From: Bacillota bacterium
GTDB lineage: Bacteria; Bacillota; Clostridia; Acetivibrionales; DSM-1351
Length of the DNA stretch: 64,000 bases
Assembly (NCBI GenBank): GCA_023443515.1
Contig: JAEZUC010000094.1
Span: forward strand, 10,550-74,549
Reading direction: 5' to 3'
Positions 43,101-50,300 of the stretch are shown in pieces; positions within the stretch are counted from its first letter, which is position 1; every line of letters begins with the position of its first letter. A program made the translations under genes and the position numbers. The notes under the pieces were generated by a model, which was given only the letters and a program-made list of their open reading frames with translations, did no database searches and was not told the origin of the DNA.

Positions 43101-43127
43101 TAGCAATATATTGTCATAGGTTTTCAT
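30540..43127 (-). CDS. P5: four-module NRPS, halfC-A-PCP-C-A-PCP-C-A-PCP-C-A-PCP-halfC
   Basis: 4195 residues. It starts with only the C-terminal lobe of a condensation domain (1 to about 230; no HHxxxDG). Module 1: A near 260-760 with code DAQDIGVVDK (Gln-like), PCP near 801. Module 2: C (HHIIADG near 985), A with code DLLNFGADIK (unassigned), PCP near 1845. Module 3: C (HHIISDG near 2033), A with code TVIHIGLVAK, where the amino-group-binding Asp235 is Thr and the NxYGPTE motif reads NLFGASE, and PCP near 2907. Module 4: C with HHIISDA (Gly to Ala) near 3100, A with code DILQMGMVWK (Gly), PCP near 3949. Residues 4007-4195 are a second half-condensation tail. No epimerase, methyltransferase or thioesterase is seen. 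GGAGG lies seven bases before the ATG. Confidence 0.95.
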   Translation of the reverse strand: MKTYDNILLSSKKYREQRDFWCKQLSDIELTRMIEPDFNTSTERELNKKLYFTVQSDITDRIIKIGKGSEMSIFIILLTAFEVFLYKYSGKNSLHVLSPVYKGSSKDLFFNDEIIIHNLVNGNQSYKELLKKTKEDVVVAYENQEYPLEKILSELGIEENVYDILFLSRNLHNKTVQDKKHNLIISYKHSETGIDFTLEYSDTIYTESTVKRIYNYYMTTLEECLKNPDQNIGLFSILNKEERDTLLNAFNNTDYKFENKRTIIDMFEEQAAIRPEDTAVVCSEKSLTYKQLNVQANKVAEMLIEKGIKKGDIVGLISGRSVDTIVGILGILKAGGAYLPIDPSYPVKRIEYILADSGAKAVLVQNTYSHELEYNGIIIDLNSEAFNNSSCDNPLISRGADDLVYVIYTSGSTGEPKGVMITSENVVNLVNGLELNIYRKYSGRLRVAIVAPFVFDASVQQIFISLLFGHSLYIVPDDVRADGKKLEGFYIENKIDISDGTPNHLAGLALNASSDIKNMKVKHFIIGGEALHYTTVEKFYSRFDGNTPEITNVYGPTECCVDSTFYTLNPSNLAGSKIIPIGKPMPNVQIYILGENQELIPRGCIGEVYISGTGVGVGYLNREQMTSERFIPNPFNTDKKMYKTGDLGRWLSDGNIEFIGRKDGQVKIRGYRIELGEIEAQLQKHENIREAVVIDRKEDSENKVLCAYFTANEKLGVTQLREHLSDKIPEYMIPTYFVQIEKIPLTINGKLDKNALPNPKSTLKKRTEYIEPRNNTEQSLVPIWQDVFQIEKVGIKDDFYELGGHSLKAITLSSRIFRDLNVEVPISVLLSVPNIEGIAKYIDSNSKALYKNLKPVEERDYYCLSSAQKRFFILNHFDKVNTSYNMPAAFIIEGNLDVSHMEKIFSELINRHDAFRTVFEFNGQVPVQRIMAGAEFKIEHIQPDDNLSKAIGSFIRPFDLAKAPLFRVGLIRLSDSKHVMVVDMHHIIADGLSINIIITEFSQLYEGKELPELKFQYKDFSEWQNRMFESGEVLKQEKYWIDKFVDEIPVLNLQTDFPRPSVQSYEGDKVEFDIDNNIKRRLELMAEGTKATLFMVLLTAYNVLLSKYSGQEDIIVGMPVSGRTHSDLEKIVGVFVNTLAIRTNTDSQSTFRELLEKVKESCLEAYDNQDYQFEELVDNLNLHRDTSRNPVFDTMFSFNNDIEEIELENLKLYPYDISNGQTKFDLSLNAFDDGLVIHFSLEYCTKLFKRETAEKITRHFTKILEQVVLNPEIRLSDIDMLTMEEKRHLLFDLNNTEHEYPFYSGIHQLFEGQAQKTPQNIALIFEGKQLTYSELNEKSNRIAWYLIEKGVKEDSVVGIMVERSMELIIGIMGILKAGGAYLPIDPDYPKDRIDFLINNSNTAILLTGEKIQQLHLENAYAIAVSEVLDNNNLPITNLDIEYNPERLLYVIYTSGSTGNPKGVMVKSHSFMNLLNWSIREFGICEKDCNLLIAPVSFDLAQLNIFSTLITGGRLCIFSPGLYNYENMSDLIRKEQVTIINCASSAFYPLIDFNEDSGFIRLQSLSRIFLGGDPINLGKLLPWIKTEECRAEIVNAYGPTECTDIATYYVIDNNTVEPEMVVPIGKPIDNFKIYILDKNQKLVPQGMVGELCIGGAGVARGYYNDPELTKDKFIECSDIPGTRVYRTGDLAKWNKEGNVEFIGRIDTQVKIRGYRIEMGEIEAAVLCHPAIREAVVIAKEDGIGGKYICAYIVSDAGLSITELKDYLQKSLPGYMIPSHFVQIEAMPLTPNGKINRKALPEPDRISLIETEQQKPQNELEEKLADIFKEILNTDIVGVNENFFDLGGNSLSAMILSLRINKEFNTEVSLTNIFTMCTIRQLANYIIQEENKAVYDVIEVQPEREHYPMSQAQRRMFILNQIEDTQTSYNIYGAVVIEGNLDVGKLESAAKELLQRHEILRTSFEVVDGEPCQLVHKDVEFGLELIKNNYDGADGLDDRITSFIRPFDLSKAPLIRVGLIPLEGKKCAVIMDMHHIISDGTSVNILMKDLFALYKGKELPPVKIQYKDFSVWQNKLLKSEIMKVQESYWLETFKGEIPVLNLPIDYPRPPIMDFKGEVYEFEIDEFTTSKIRNLASESNTTMFMILLSSYNVLLSKLTGQDDIIVGVPSAGRKHADIQNTVGMFINTIALRSNPEKSRTFVDFLQEVRKNSLKAFENQDFQFELLLDMLGITRNLSRNPLFDTVLNFYNMNDSDNNYMSEETDFNVFPYEVKNNVAKFDIVLYASETDDRLKFYCNYRTSLFKSSTIEYIMGEYVKLLSIIADEPEKIISDYYIFSRESIVNKSNTTVLKDNKLEKNGTIKVHKTLVESIEKQVEEHRESIAVKTQDRLVTYGELNDSANNIANIILEKSKRDDRVILLFEHGADMIIGILGVLKAGRIYVPLDPAYPEERLVDIFKDSEAEILITNNKNLKYAEKLVHILNRNVYLVNVDKADFISPANNPKIAIEPEQTAYILYTSGTTGKPKGVMQSHKNIMELVGNYAQELLINHTDRLGLTTSYCHTVAAIDIFSALLNGAGIYPYDLKAKGSIENMSNWIEENSISILHTVPSIYRYFIKSLDKTRRISDTRLIILGGEVVYSSDIEEYKVHFSDDCIFVNLFGASEILVAAFYLADKNTQVNTPTVPIGYELDGVSIQLLRDDNKAAGIYECGELVYYSHYLSQGYWNPDKNTNHQFERNPETGEVIAYKSGDLARLLPSGAIEHLGRKDTQVKIRGMRIELTEIESVVGGLNGIRECVAIVLEKPNRENTIVVFYVPENEEVIDNKQVKLMLKSKLPDYMIPSLLYPLESIPHTPNGKVDRKALSLINVDVKAEAAYEPPTNQVEERMAEIWSEILGVGKIGVNENFFELGGHSLKATSLVSRIHRAFRVEVKLGEVFSYPTIRELAKLITDSVKENYKPIKPVGKKENYPASSAQKRLFILNQIEDAKTTYNIPGAAIINGVLDKEKVERAFNKLVQRHEALRTAFSIVNGELVQIVKDKIDLKVTYFEVAKVPETKDSTDEIKEIFKKFVKPFDLSKAPLLRVALIKIAVDKHILLYDIHHIISDATSIGILVNEFIDIYCEKALPELKVQYKEFSTWQNELLKTDIIKKQEEFWLDYFKGELPLLNLPTDYTRPSTQSFEGDTVSFELDAELLQLLKETANKTGTTLFMLLFAAYNILLSKYSGQSDIIVGSPIAGRVQTELENVVGMFANTIAMRNDVDGNKTLGMFLKDVKENTIQVYENQLYQFDELINKLNLNRDLSRNPLFDTMFIMQNMNISERVVDGLSMMPYGTDNRTSKFDITVEVKEDDGKLIFIMEYCTRLFRKETIVRMARHLSNIIKALTLNLDTPITEVSLLSDTEKRQILYEFNNTKADYPKNKTIHELFEEQVTKNPDFIAAICNSEEITYMDLNTRANRIAEVLRDRGVQRDSLVAILVSRSVEMLAAILGVLKSGAAYLPLDPEYPEERIRFILEDSNAHILLANSNLDSGISFHGEVIDLAHGSINQKSGENLPNINNPKDLAYVLYTSGSTGKPKGVMISHDAVCNFMTGVTDKIRMEKGNSILALTTISFDIFVLETLLPLCYGLKVVIADEDHQKDPGLLRGLITDKNIDMLQMTPSTLQILMNELKNLSCFNSVKQVMIGGEAFPETLLRELRKVFKGKIYNMYGPTETTVWSAIKDLTEESCVSIGGPIANTQILIMNGDNLQPIGVAGEVCIGGDSLARGYLNRPELTKEKFVSSELVPGKRLYKTGDLAKWMPDGSIAFMGRIDNQVKIRGYRIELDEIEKCILKHNQINECVVIAKEDEFSNKQLICYYVSAEEITVSEIMQHIGRALPEYMIPGIYVRLALIPLTPNGKVDRRALPAAGTARPNIDSEYKEANSEIEKKIARIWKSILKCDRIGINDSFFQLGGNSILLVRMHEELEKYYPGKINVSKLFIHNTIAKLSEFISHDDKTAVNKLELESTRLPQDYFTGSMYEQYESRAFKYSFTSDLSNKITNFYSDSGQGIKEILLALYFYLLYQVTEEERIVVHTITDNENRILPLAVNLGEVDELDSLFALVSGLCEDTQNSFDTDRLKTVTPIKEKDTALMLFSSENSRGMADYRIYDIIINPEIDKNVISLTTEYNAARVQKHKIEELIGKYVNLINIVFERMI
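42425..43127 (-). other. N-terminal half-condensation region of P5 (about 234 residues)
   Basis: P5 opens with the C-terminal lobe of a C domain: YREQRDFWCKQL matches the QENYWL segment, EPDFN the LPxDY motif, and the downstream part the 'FLYKYSGK' and 'YENQEYPLEKIL' segments. The catalytic histidines are missing. The upstream subunit P4 already ends with a complete C domain, so this piece is probably an interface rather than a catalyst. Confidence 0.72.
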
Positions 43128-43163
43128 AAATGGTCCTCCAATCAGACTTTACTGGTTTTACAG

Positions 43164-44270
43164 TCAAAAATTAAAGTCTATATCAAAATCGTTGGTAATT
43201 TTTTCTTCATCCTCGTTTATACCGGATTTACTTTCAATATTGTTCAGGTCTATCCCTATATCTCTTGCAAGACGGTCCAGCAAACCCTCCGGCGGGTTAA
43301 ATTCAAGGTCTTTTGCAGCTTGTTCCCTTGAAATTTCACCCTCTCTAATCAAAGTTGAATACTCATCAGTGTATGCGCTATAGTTCATTTTCCTTATATC
43401 CATATATGTATTAAGCCAGATCATTTCACAGTTTGTAGTTCTTGCAGGGTAAGTTGTCTTTAAGGGGTTCCAGTTAAATCTGTCCATGCATATTTTTTTC
43501 AGGACTTCCTTATCCGTCTTATAAAATTTAAAGATATAGAATGGGATTATAAGAATTTTTTCGGCATTTATACCCTCTGTCAGGTCATTTGGTTCCTTAA
43601 ATATTTTTTGTTTTGCCAGAAGTTCATATTTTCTGGCAAACTCTTCAAAAAACTCCATATCCCCGGTGTTTCTTATTACTTCTATCATTTTTTCCAACTG
43701 CTTGCTTCCTTTTTCCTGGTCTCCTATCAGTGCAGCTTGTCCTTTTGAATAACCGTTGATTATTAGAGGTATGTTAAAATTAGCAGCCAGTTCAAGAGCG
43801 TTCAGATACAGTATATTTCCGCATACATAGCAGGCATTCAGCCCATGGATATTACACTCATTAAAGTATTTCCATAACTTTTTCATAAAGGTAAAGTCAT
43901 GCTGCCACAAAATCATGTCTACGTTTAATTCTCGGCAAAGCTTTCTGACATTATCCGTTGCCGTTTCGTCCTCATATCCGTGGTCATTGTGAAATACAAG
44001 AGGTCTTAGTTTGAACTTTTCAACTATATTAATCAAAGCGACGCTACTGTCAACTCCTCCGCTTAATGGTACAAGAACATCGTACTTACCCCTAAGTCCT
44101 TTGTACTTTTTCAGGCTCTCAGTAAGTTCATCCTCATTTTTGAAGTACAATTTCTCCTGGCTGCTATTTTTCTTTTCCATGAAATCATTACAGTAATTAC
44201 AAACTCCCTTTTCATCGAACTCAATTCCTGAATATGTTTCAGGCAGAACACAGTTTTTGCACTCTCTCAT
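43164..44270 (-). CDS. PP-loop ATP pyrophosphatase, WbuX/N-acetyl-sugar amidotransferase-like
   Basis: About 368 residues. A PP-loop SGGVDSS (near 70-76) activates a carbonyl oxygen by adenylation for replacement by N or S. Cysteine pairs at CKNC (4, 7) and CNYC (24, 27) plus CYVC further on suggest metal binding, as in the WbuX amidotransferase family. Related alpha-adenine-nucleotide-hydrolase-like enzymes make thioamides in 6-thioguanine and closthioamide synthesis. It lies between two megasynthase genes, and its last residues (FDIDFNF) resemble the P4 C-terminus (DEIDFEF), which suggests docking onto the assembly line. Amide or thioamide formation on a carrier-bound chain is therefore plausible. 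The frame opens at 44324, inside P4, but AGGAGG seven bases before the ATG at 44270 fixes the start. Confidence 0.85.
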   Translation of the reverse strand: MRECKNCVLPETYSGIEFDEKGVCNYCNDFMEKKNSSQEKLYFKNEDELTESLKKYKGLRGKYDVLVPLSGGVDSSVALINIVEKFKLRPLVFHNDHGYEDETATDNVRKLCRELNVDMILWQHDFTFMKKLWKYFNECNIHGLNACYVCGNILYLNALELAANFNIPLIINGYSKGQAALIGDQEKGSKQLEKMIEVIRNTGDMEFFEEFARKYELLAKQKIFKEPNDLTEGINAEKILIIPFYIFKFYKTDKEVLKKICMDRFNWNPLKTTYPARTTNCEMIWLNTYMDIRKMNYSAYTDEYSTLIREGEISREQAAKDLEFNPPEGLLDRLARDIGIDLNNIESKSGINEDEEKITNDFDIDFNF

Positions 44271-44277
44271 AAAAAAT

Positions 44278-44283
44278 CCTCCT
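44278..44283 (-). promoter_or_regulatory. Ribosome binding site AGGAGG that fixes the start of the PP-loop gene
   Basis: A perfect AGGAGG on the minus strand ends seven bases before the ATG at 44270-44268. It chooses this start over the in-frame codon at 44324, which would overlap the end of the P4 gene and add 18 residues before the first zinc-finger-like cysteine pair. Confidence 0.85.
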
Positions 44284-44301
44284 GATAAAATTTGTAAATT
44301 T

Positions 44302-47300
44302 CTAGAACTCAAAATCAATTTCATCCATAATACTTGCTTTTTGGGTTAAAGAGGTTCCATCTTCCAGACCCTCTAAAAAATCAATGTCTTCTATTTTTAT
44401 TTCAGGTTTTTCAATAACTATTTCAAGTAATTCTTTATAGTATTTAATAAAGTTGTCCATACTGTCTGTTCTGAAAAGTGCAGTTCTGTATCTGAAGTCG
44501 ATTGCAATATCCCCATCAACCTTCACAGCATCAATTGTTAAATCAAACTTACTTGTGGTTACGGGAATATCAACAGGCATCATCTTGAAATCATCTACAT
44601 CAATCCCCTCTTCTCTCCGAGTCATGAGTGCAAAAGTTATGCTGAAAAGAGAATTTATTTTGGTGTTTTTTTGAGCCTCCAGCCTGCTTATCATCATTTC
44701 AAAGGGATAGTCCTGATTTTCGAAGGCTCCAAGGCAGTTATCCCTTACCTCTTCCAGAAATCCTGCAAAGGTTTTGTTACCGGAGGGGAAGTTTCTCATT
44801 GGAAGCATATTTACAAACATGCCTACGGTGTTTTCAACATCGGTGTGAATTCTTCCTGATATAGGTGACCCTATAACAATATCCTCCTGCCCTGTATATT
44901 TGGAAAGCAGTATGTTATAGGATGCAAGCAGTAGCATAAAAAGTGTTACTCCTTGCTTTTGACTGAATTTGTTAAGTCTCTCCGTCAAATCGGCACCCAA
45001 CTTAAAACTGATACTTTTTCCTGTATAGTCAGGGATGTTTTCATCATGTTCCTTTTTGTCCACGGGTAACTGTAATACAGGTATATCCCCTGAAAAAATA
45101 TTTAGCCAGTAATTTTCCTGCTCTAAGAATTCCTTAGTTGAGAACAACTGATTCTGCCATACCGAATAATCCTTGTACTGGATTCCGGGCTCAGGTAATT
45201 CATTATCTTTATATATGTCAATGAATTCCTTAATAATAATGTCACTGGATGCCCAATCTGTTACAATATGGTGAAAATCCATCAGCAATAGGTATCTGTC
45301 GGATGGGAATTTTACCAAAAGAATCTTTACTAATGGCCCTTTATTAAGGTTGAAGGGTTTGACAAAGTCCCTGATAATAGTTTCAATTTCCTTTTCATCA
45401 GCCTCAAAATATTTAAAGTCGGGATTGTAATCTTCATGTACCACTTGAGATATATTCCCGTTAACTTCTTTGAAGGTTGTCCTTAAAGACTCATGTCTTT
45501 GAATTATTCTGCCAATAGAATTCTCAACACGTTGGGTATCAAGACTTCCTTCAACCATAAGTGCCACAGGTATGTTATAGGTTGTACCGATGTTTCCGTA
45601 TTGCTCCAATATATACAACCTTTTCTGACTGGATGACACAGGATAATAGTCACTCTTGTCCGCCTTTCCTATAGGCTGGCTTTTTAAGGATGCCTGCTTT
45701 GTTCCTGCGAATTCAGAATCTATATATCTTCCCAATTCATAAATGCTTTGATTGTTCATTACGTCTGTTATACTGATATTTATTCCCCATGTATTACTTA
45801 TAACATTTGTTATTTTCATGGCAAAAATGGAATCTCCGCCTTGGTCATAAAAGCTATCATATACATTTATTTCGTCGGATTGGAATATTGATGCCCATAT
45901 TTCTCCAATTGCTTGCTCCGTCTTGGTAATTTGCTCGGTGGTTTTTCCGGTGAGCTTTATGTCCACAGTGTCTTGCTTGGTGATTCCAACTATAGTATCA
46001 GACTTCCGGGTTTTCTTACTCCTGTCAAGAACAGCACTTAATTCAGCCTCAAGTGTTACAGGAAGGGACTCCTTCAATCCTGCCAGCAGGTTATAATTCA
46101 ACTGCCCTGCTATTACCCTCGGCTGTCCAGATTTGAGTACTTCATCAAACGCCCTTACCCCGTTGGCTGTGCTTAACGCTATAAAAACGCCATCTTTGTC
46201 TGCATTATGCTCTTTAGCCATACCGGTTTCTTTCCATGCCGCCCAATTTATACAAAATGTAGGCTGGTTTCTTTTATTCCTGTAATAACAATACGTATCC
46301 ATATAATAATTAGCGGCAGCGTAATCACTTTGTCCTGCACTGGTTGTAAGTGTCTCCGCAGAGGAAAACAGTAAAAGGAAGTCCATATTTAAATTGCTTG
46401 TAAGACTGTCAATTATCCATATCCCTTTGACCTTGGCAGCCATTACTTCTTTTATCCTCTTTTCATCCTTCGTTATTGCAAGTCCATTTCCGGCAACCCC
46501 TGCGCTATGGATTATTCCGTTAATTTTTCCGTAGTTTTTTATTACATCCTCAATTATTACCTTCATAGACTGCATATCAGATACATCACCATTATAGTAT
46601 GTTACCTTACTGCCAAGGCTTTCTATATCCATAATTGATTTGATTTTGTTGCAAAGTTTTAAATCCTTCTCTGTTTCCAGAATCGTGTCCCACTGGCTTC
46701 TTTCAGGCATTTCTGAACGGTTTATCATAATAACGTTCAGGTTTGTACCCGAAGCCATATGTTTTGCTATTTCCAGCCCGATGCCTCCCAGACCGCCTGT
46801 TATAATATACACTCCATTTTCCCTGATTTTTACGCTATTGCTTGGATTCTGCTCCCGTTTCACCCTCTTGAGCTGTTCAATGTACCTTCGTCCGTTTCGG
46901 AATGCAATCATGCGTGTCTTATGTACGGTTTGGAACTCTGCAATAATGGACTCTGCCTCGCAGCCTTCGTCCATGTCTATACACTTGATTTTCAGATTTG
47001 GGTATTCCTTTTTTAATACAAAAGCCATGCCGAACAAGGCTGCATTCTCAGGATTTAAGCATTCCTCATTTCCGGTTACACTATTGACGTATGTGGAAAG
47101 TATTACTATTTTTATATCCTTCCCTGTATTTTTTTGCATACATGCTTTGGTGAGCCTGAATAAATTGTAAACACTATTTTCAAGCTTGTTCTCAAGTATC
47201 TTTATATCGGAGGTATCAGGCAAGCCTGAATCCGGTGAATACACAATATAGTTTATATCCTTGATACTTTCCTGCGAAAATAATTGATAAAAGTCTTCTT

Positions 47301-50300
47301 GTGAGTACCCTACAGAATATTTGTCTTTTCCCAGTACACCGTATTCTTCTCCGGTATTAACCTCTATTACTTTGATTCCCTTTGCTTCAAGCCTGTTTAT
47401 AATTTCATTGTAGCTTCTGCTCTTATCACTGAAAAACAAAGTACTTTTATTACCGTCTACCAAATCAAATGCTTTATCCTGTGCAGTATCCGAATATTCA
47501 ACCCACTCAATAGAATGAAGTAAATCGGTTTTGTTTAAAAGCTGTCCGGCATCTTTTTTTGTTACATACCTGTCAACCTCCATTAAAACCCTTCTGTTTT
47601 CATCAACCAGAGTAATATTGTATTCAATTGTCCTGTCATATTTATTAATTATTCTTACATGGCTTATAATCTTTGAAGATATAGGGTTGTATATTTTAAC
47701 TGAATTAAAATGGAAGGGAAAATAAAAGCCATCCTTCTCTGCCTGGCCTCCTGCAAAATTCAAGGCAGTGTCAAGCATTGGGGGATGTAACTGGAATTCA
47801 TCAAAGTCACCTTTGTATTCCTCCCCAAGCTCAAGATACCCCAGTGCTTCATTTGTACCACTAAAGGCTTTTGTCAGGCACTGCCACCTTTTGCCCACTT
47901 CTACAACCGCATCTTTTTGTTTGTTTTCTATATCCCGTTCATTGGTGCATCTCTGCAAGACTTCTGTTATATCATACTTATCTGACAATTTTTCGGTACC
48001 GTAAATTCTGCCCTGTGCATGTTCAATCCAACCGTTTTCAGCTGACTTGGATTTACTGGCTATTATAAATTTCAAGAAACCGTCTTCTTTCATAATAACC
48101 GTATGAAGTTCAACCTTATCCTCTTCGCCAACTATTAAAGGAGTCAGGAGAGTAAGCTCTCTTATCTCCACTGCCTTACCGGGGTAGTAATTTTTTGAGG
48201 TTTGCATTGCCAGTTCAAGATAAGCTGTCCCTACAAGCATGTAGTTACCCCCTACCTTGTGCTCTCTTAACAGCCATTGATTTCCCACGCTTATCTCGGC
48301 AGTATAAACTTCCTGATTTATGGTATCAGAAATACGGTGTCCCGGAAGCTTGTACCTATCCCCGTGACTTTCCTGTACAGCCTCTTTAATTTGTCTCTTT
48401 GTATCAATCCAGAAGCGTTTTCTATTGAAGGGATAAGTAGGTATACTTACCTTATTTTCAGATTTATAAAGGCAATCCCAATCAATATCCGCACCTTTTG
48501 TGTATAAAATACATAATTCCTCAAGAATACCCCTGTTATAATTAACGCCGGTTACAAATTCTTGCAGCCTTTCAGCTGCTGTTTTGCTTAATTCCTTCTT
48601 ATCTGTTTCCGAAATATATCCTTCGCTTTTTATTCCTTCACTATGTCTTACTATTCTATGATAACCATAGAATACGCCTTGTTCCTGTATATCTTTAGGC
48701 TGCGTGTCTGCAAGACTGGATATTTTCTCCTCCATATCACGCCTGTTTTCCAGTATCAGAGCCATTCGCAGCGGATAATGCATTCTGCCCGTGTTCTGGG
48801 TAAAGCAAATATCTTCAATTAACACTTCTTTATTCTTTTTCAGGTATTCATCAAAGTTTTTGAGTAAACTATGCAAGGAATTTTCATTTTTAGCCGATAG
48901 TGTTAATACCTGTAGTTTACTTTGCGGTTTTTCTGATTTCCCCTTGCTGTCAGGTGATTCTTCTAAAATCATGTGACAATTTGTACCACTAATACCAAAA
49001 GAGCTTATCCCGCATCTCCTTGGGTATCCCACTGTCTCCCATTCATGAAGACGGTCATTTACATAAACAGGCGAATCTTCAAACACTATTTTCCTGTTAG
49101 GCCTTTTGAAATGCAGACTCGGCGGTATCTGACCATGCTGAATACAGAGTACTGCCTTTATCAGTCCGGCAATACCTGCCATATTGTCCAGATGTCCTAT
49201 GTTTGACTTTACTGAACCTATGGCACAAAACTGCTTTTTATCTGTATATTTTTTAAACGCCCTTTTTATACCGTCTATCTCTATCGGATCACCAAGTTTT
49301 GTTCCTGTCCCGTGAGCCTCGATATATGACAATGTTTCAGGATTGATGCCCGAATCCTCCCAGGCTTTGACTATTGCATCTCTTTGGGCAAGAGAGTTAG
49401 GAGCAGTAATTCCTATAGAACTTCCGTCATTGTTAGCTGCACTTCCTTTAATTACCGCATAAATATGGTCTTTGTCATTTAATGCCTGTTCCAGCGGTTT
49501 TAGCAGTACAGCAGCTGCCCCTTCTCCTATTCCTGTGCCGTCAGAGCTATCATCAAATGTTCTGGCCTTGCCGTCTGACGAAGCAATTCCGACATTCTCA
49601 CTGTCATCTGTTTTCATAGGCAGGAGCAAGGTTTTTATTCCTCCTGCTAATGCCATATGGCATTCTCCGTTCCGTATAGCCTGACATGCCAGATGTACAG
49701 CCATAAGTGATGATGAGCAGGCTGTATCCACCAGCATACACGGGCCCTTTAAATCAAGTATGTATGCAATCCTGCTGGCCAGCATGGAATTCACATTGCC
49801 TGCCAGGGATTCCGGTGCAAGGGAAGCTTCGCTTTCCCACAGAAGTGTTTCGTATGTGGGCTTTGATCCGCTGTACCCTATATATACGCCTGTTTTACTA
49901 CCCATAATTCTCTTACTGCAGTATCCTGCATCCTCAATCGCTTCCCAGGCATTTTCCAGAAATAATCTTTGATTTGGATCCATCAGGCTGGCTTCTCTTG
50001 GTGAAATATTAAAAAAGTCGTTATCAAATTTATCCAGCTCATTTAAAAATGCACCCTTCAAATACTGGGTATTACCTTTTTTATTACTGAACTTATTTGC
50101 ATAATGCATACAATCATTTTGCCTGTTTTTGGAAAGGTCTGTTATCAAATCTTTTCCGTCCTTTATGTATTCCCAATACTGGCTCAGATTTTCTGCAGCA
50201 CCAAACCTACCCGACATTCCTATGATTGCTATATCTTTCTTTGATACGTTTTCCTTCAGAATTCTATTTTCTGCCAGAGAAAACAATTCGTTCTTATTGA

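Noticed and set aside
16275..43127. Long direct repeats along the cluster suggesting repeats or CRISPR-like structure
   Set aside because: The similarity comes from homologous KS, C, A and carrier domains. Repeat units are whole domains, not short regularly spaced repeats.
30540..43127. Epimerisation or methyltransferase domains in the NRPS modules
   Set aside because: Every module passes directly from PCP to the next C or to the tail. No extra HHxxxDG-type E domain after a PCP and no SAM-binding insert within the A domains was seen.
44271..44324. N-terminal extension of the PP-loop protein into the P4 gene
   Set aside because: The perfect AGGAGG before 44270 and the family-typical start MRECKNC support the shorter form.
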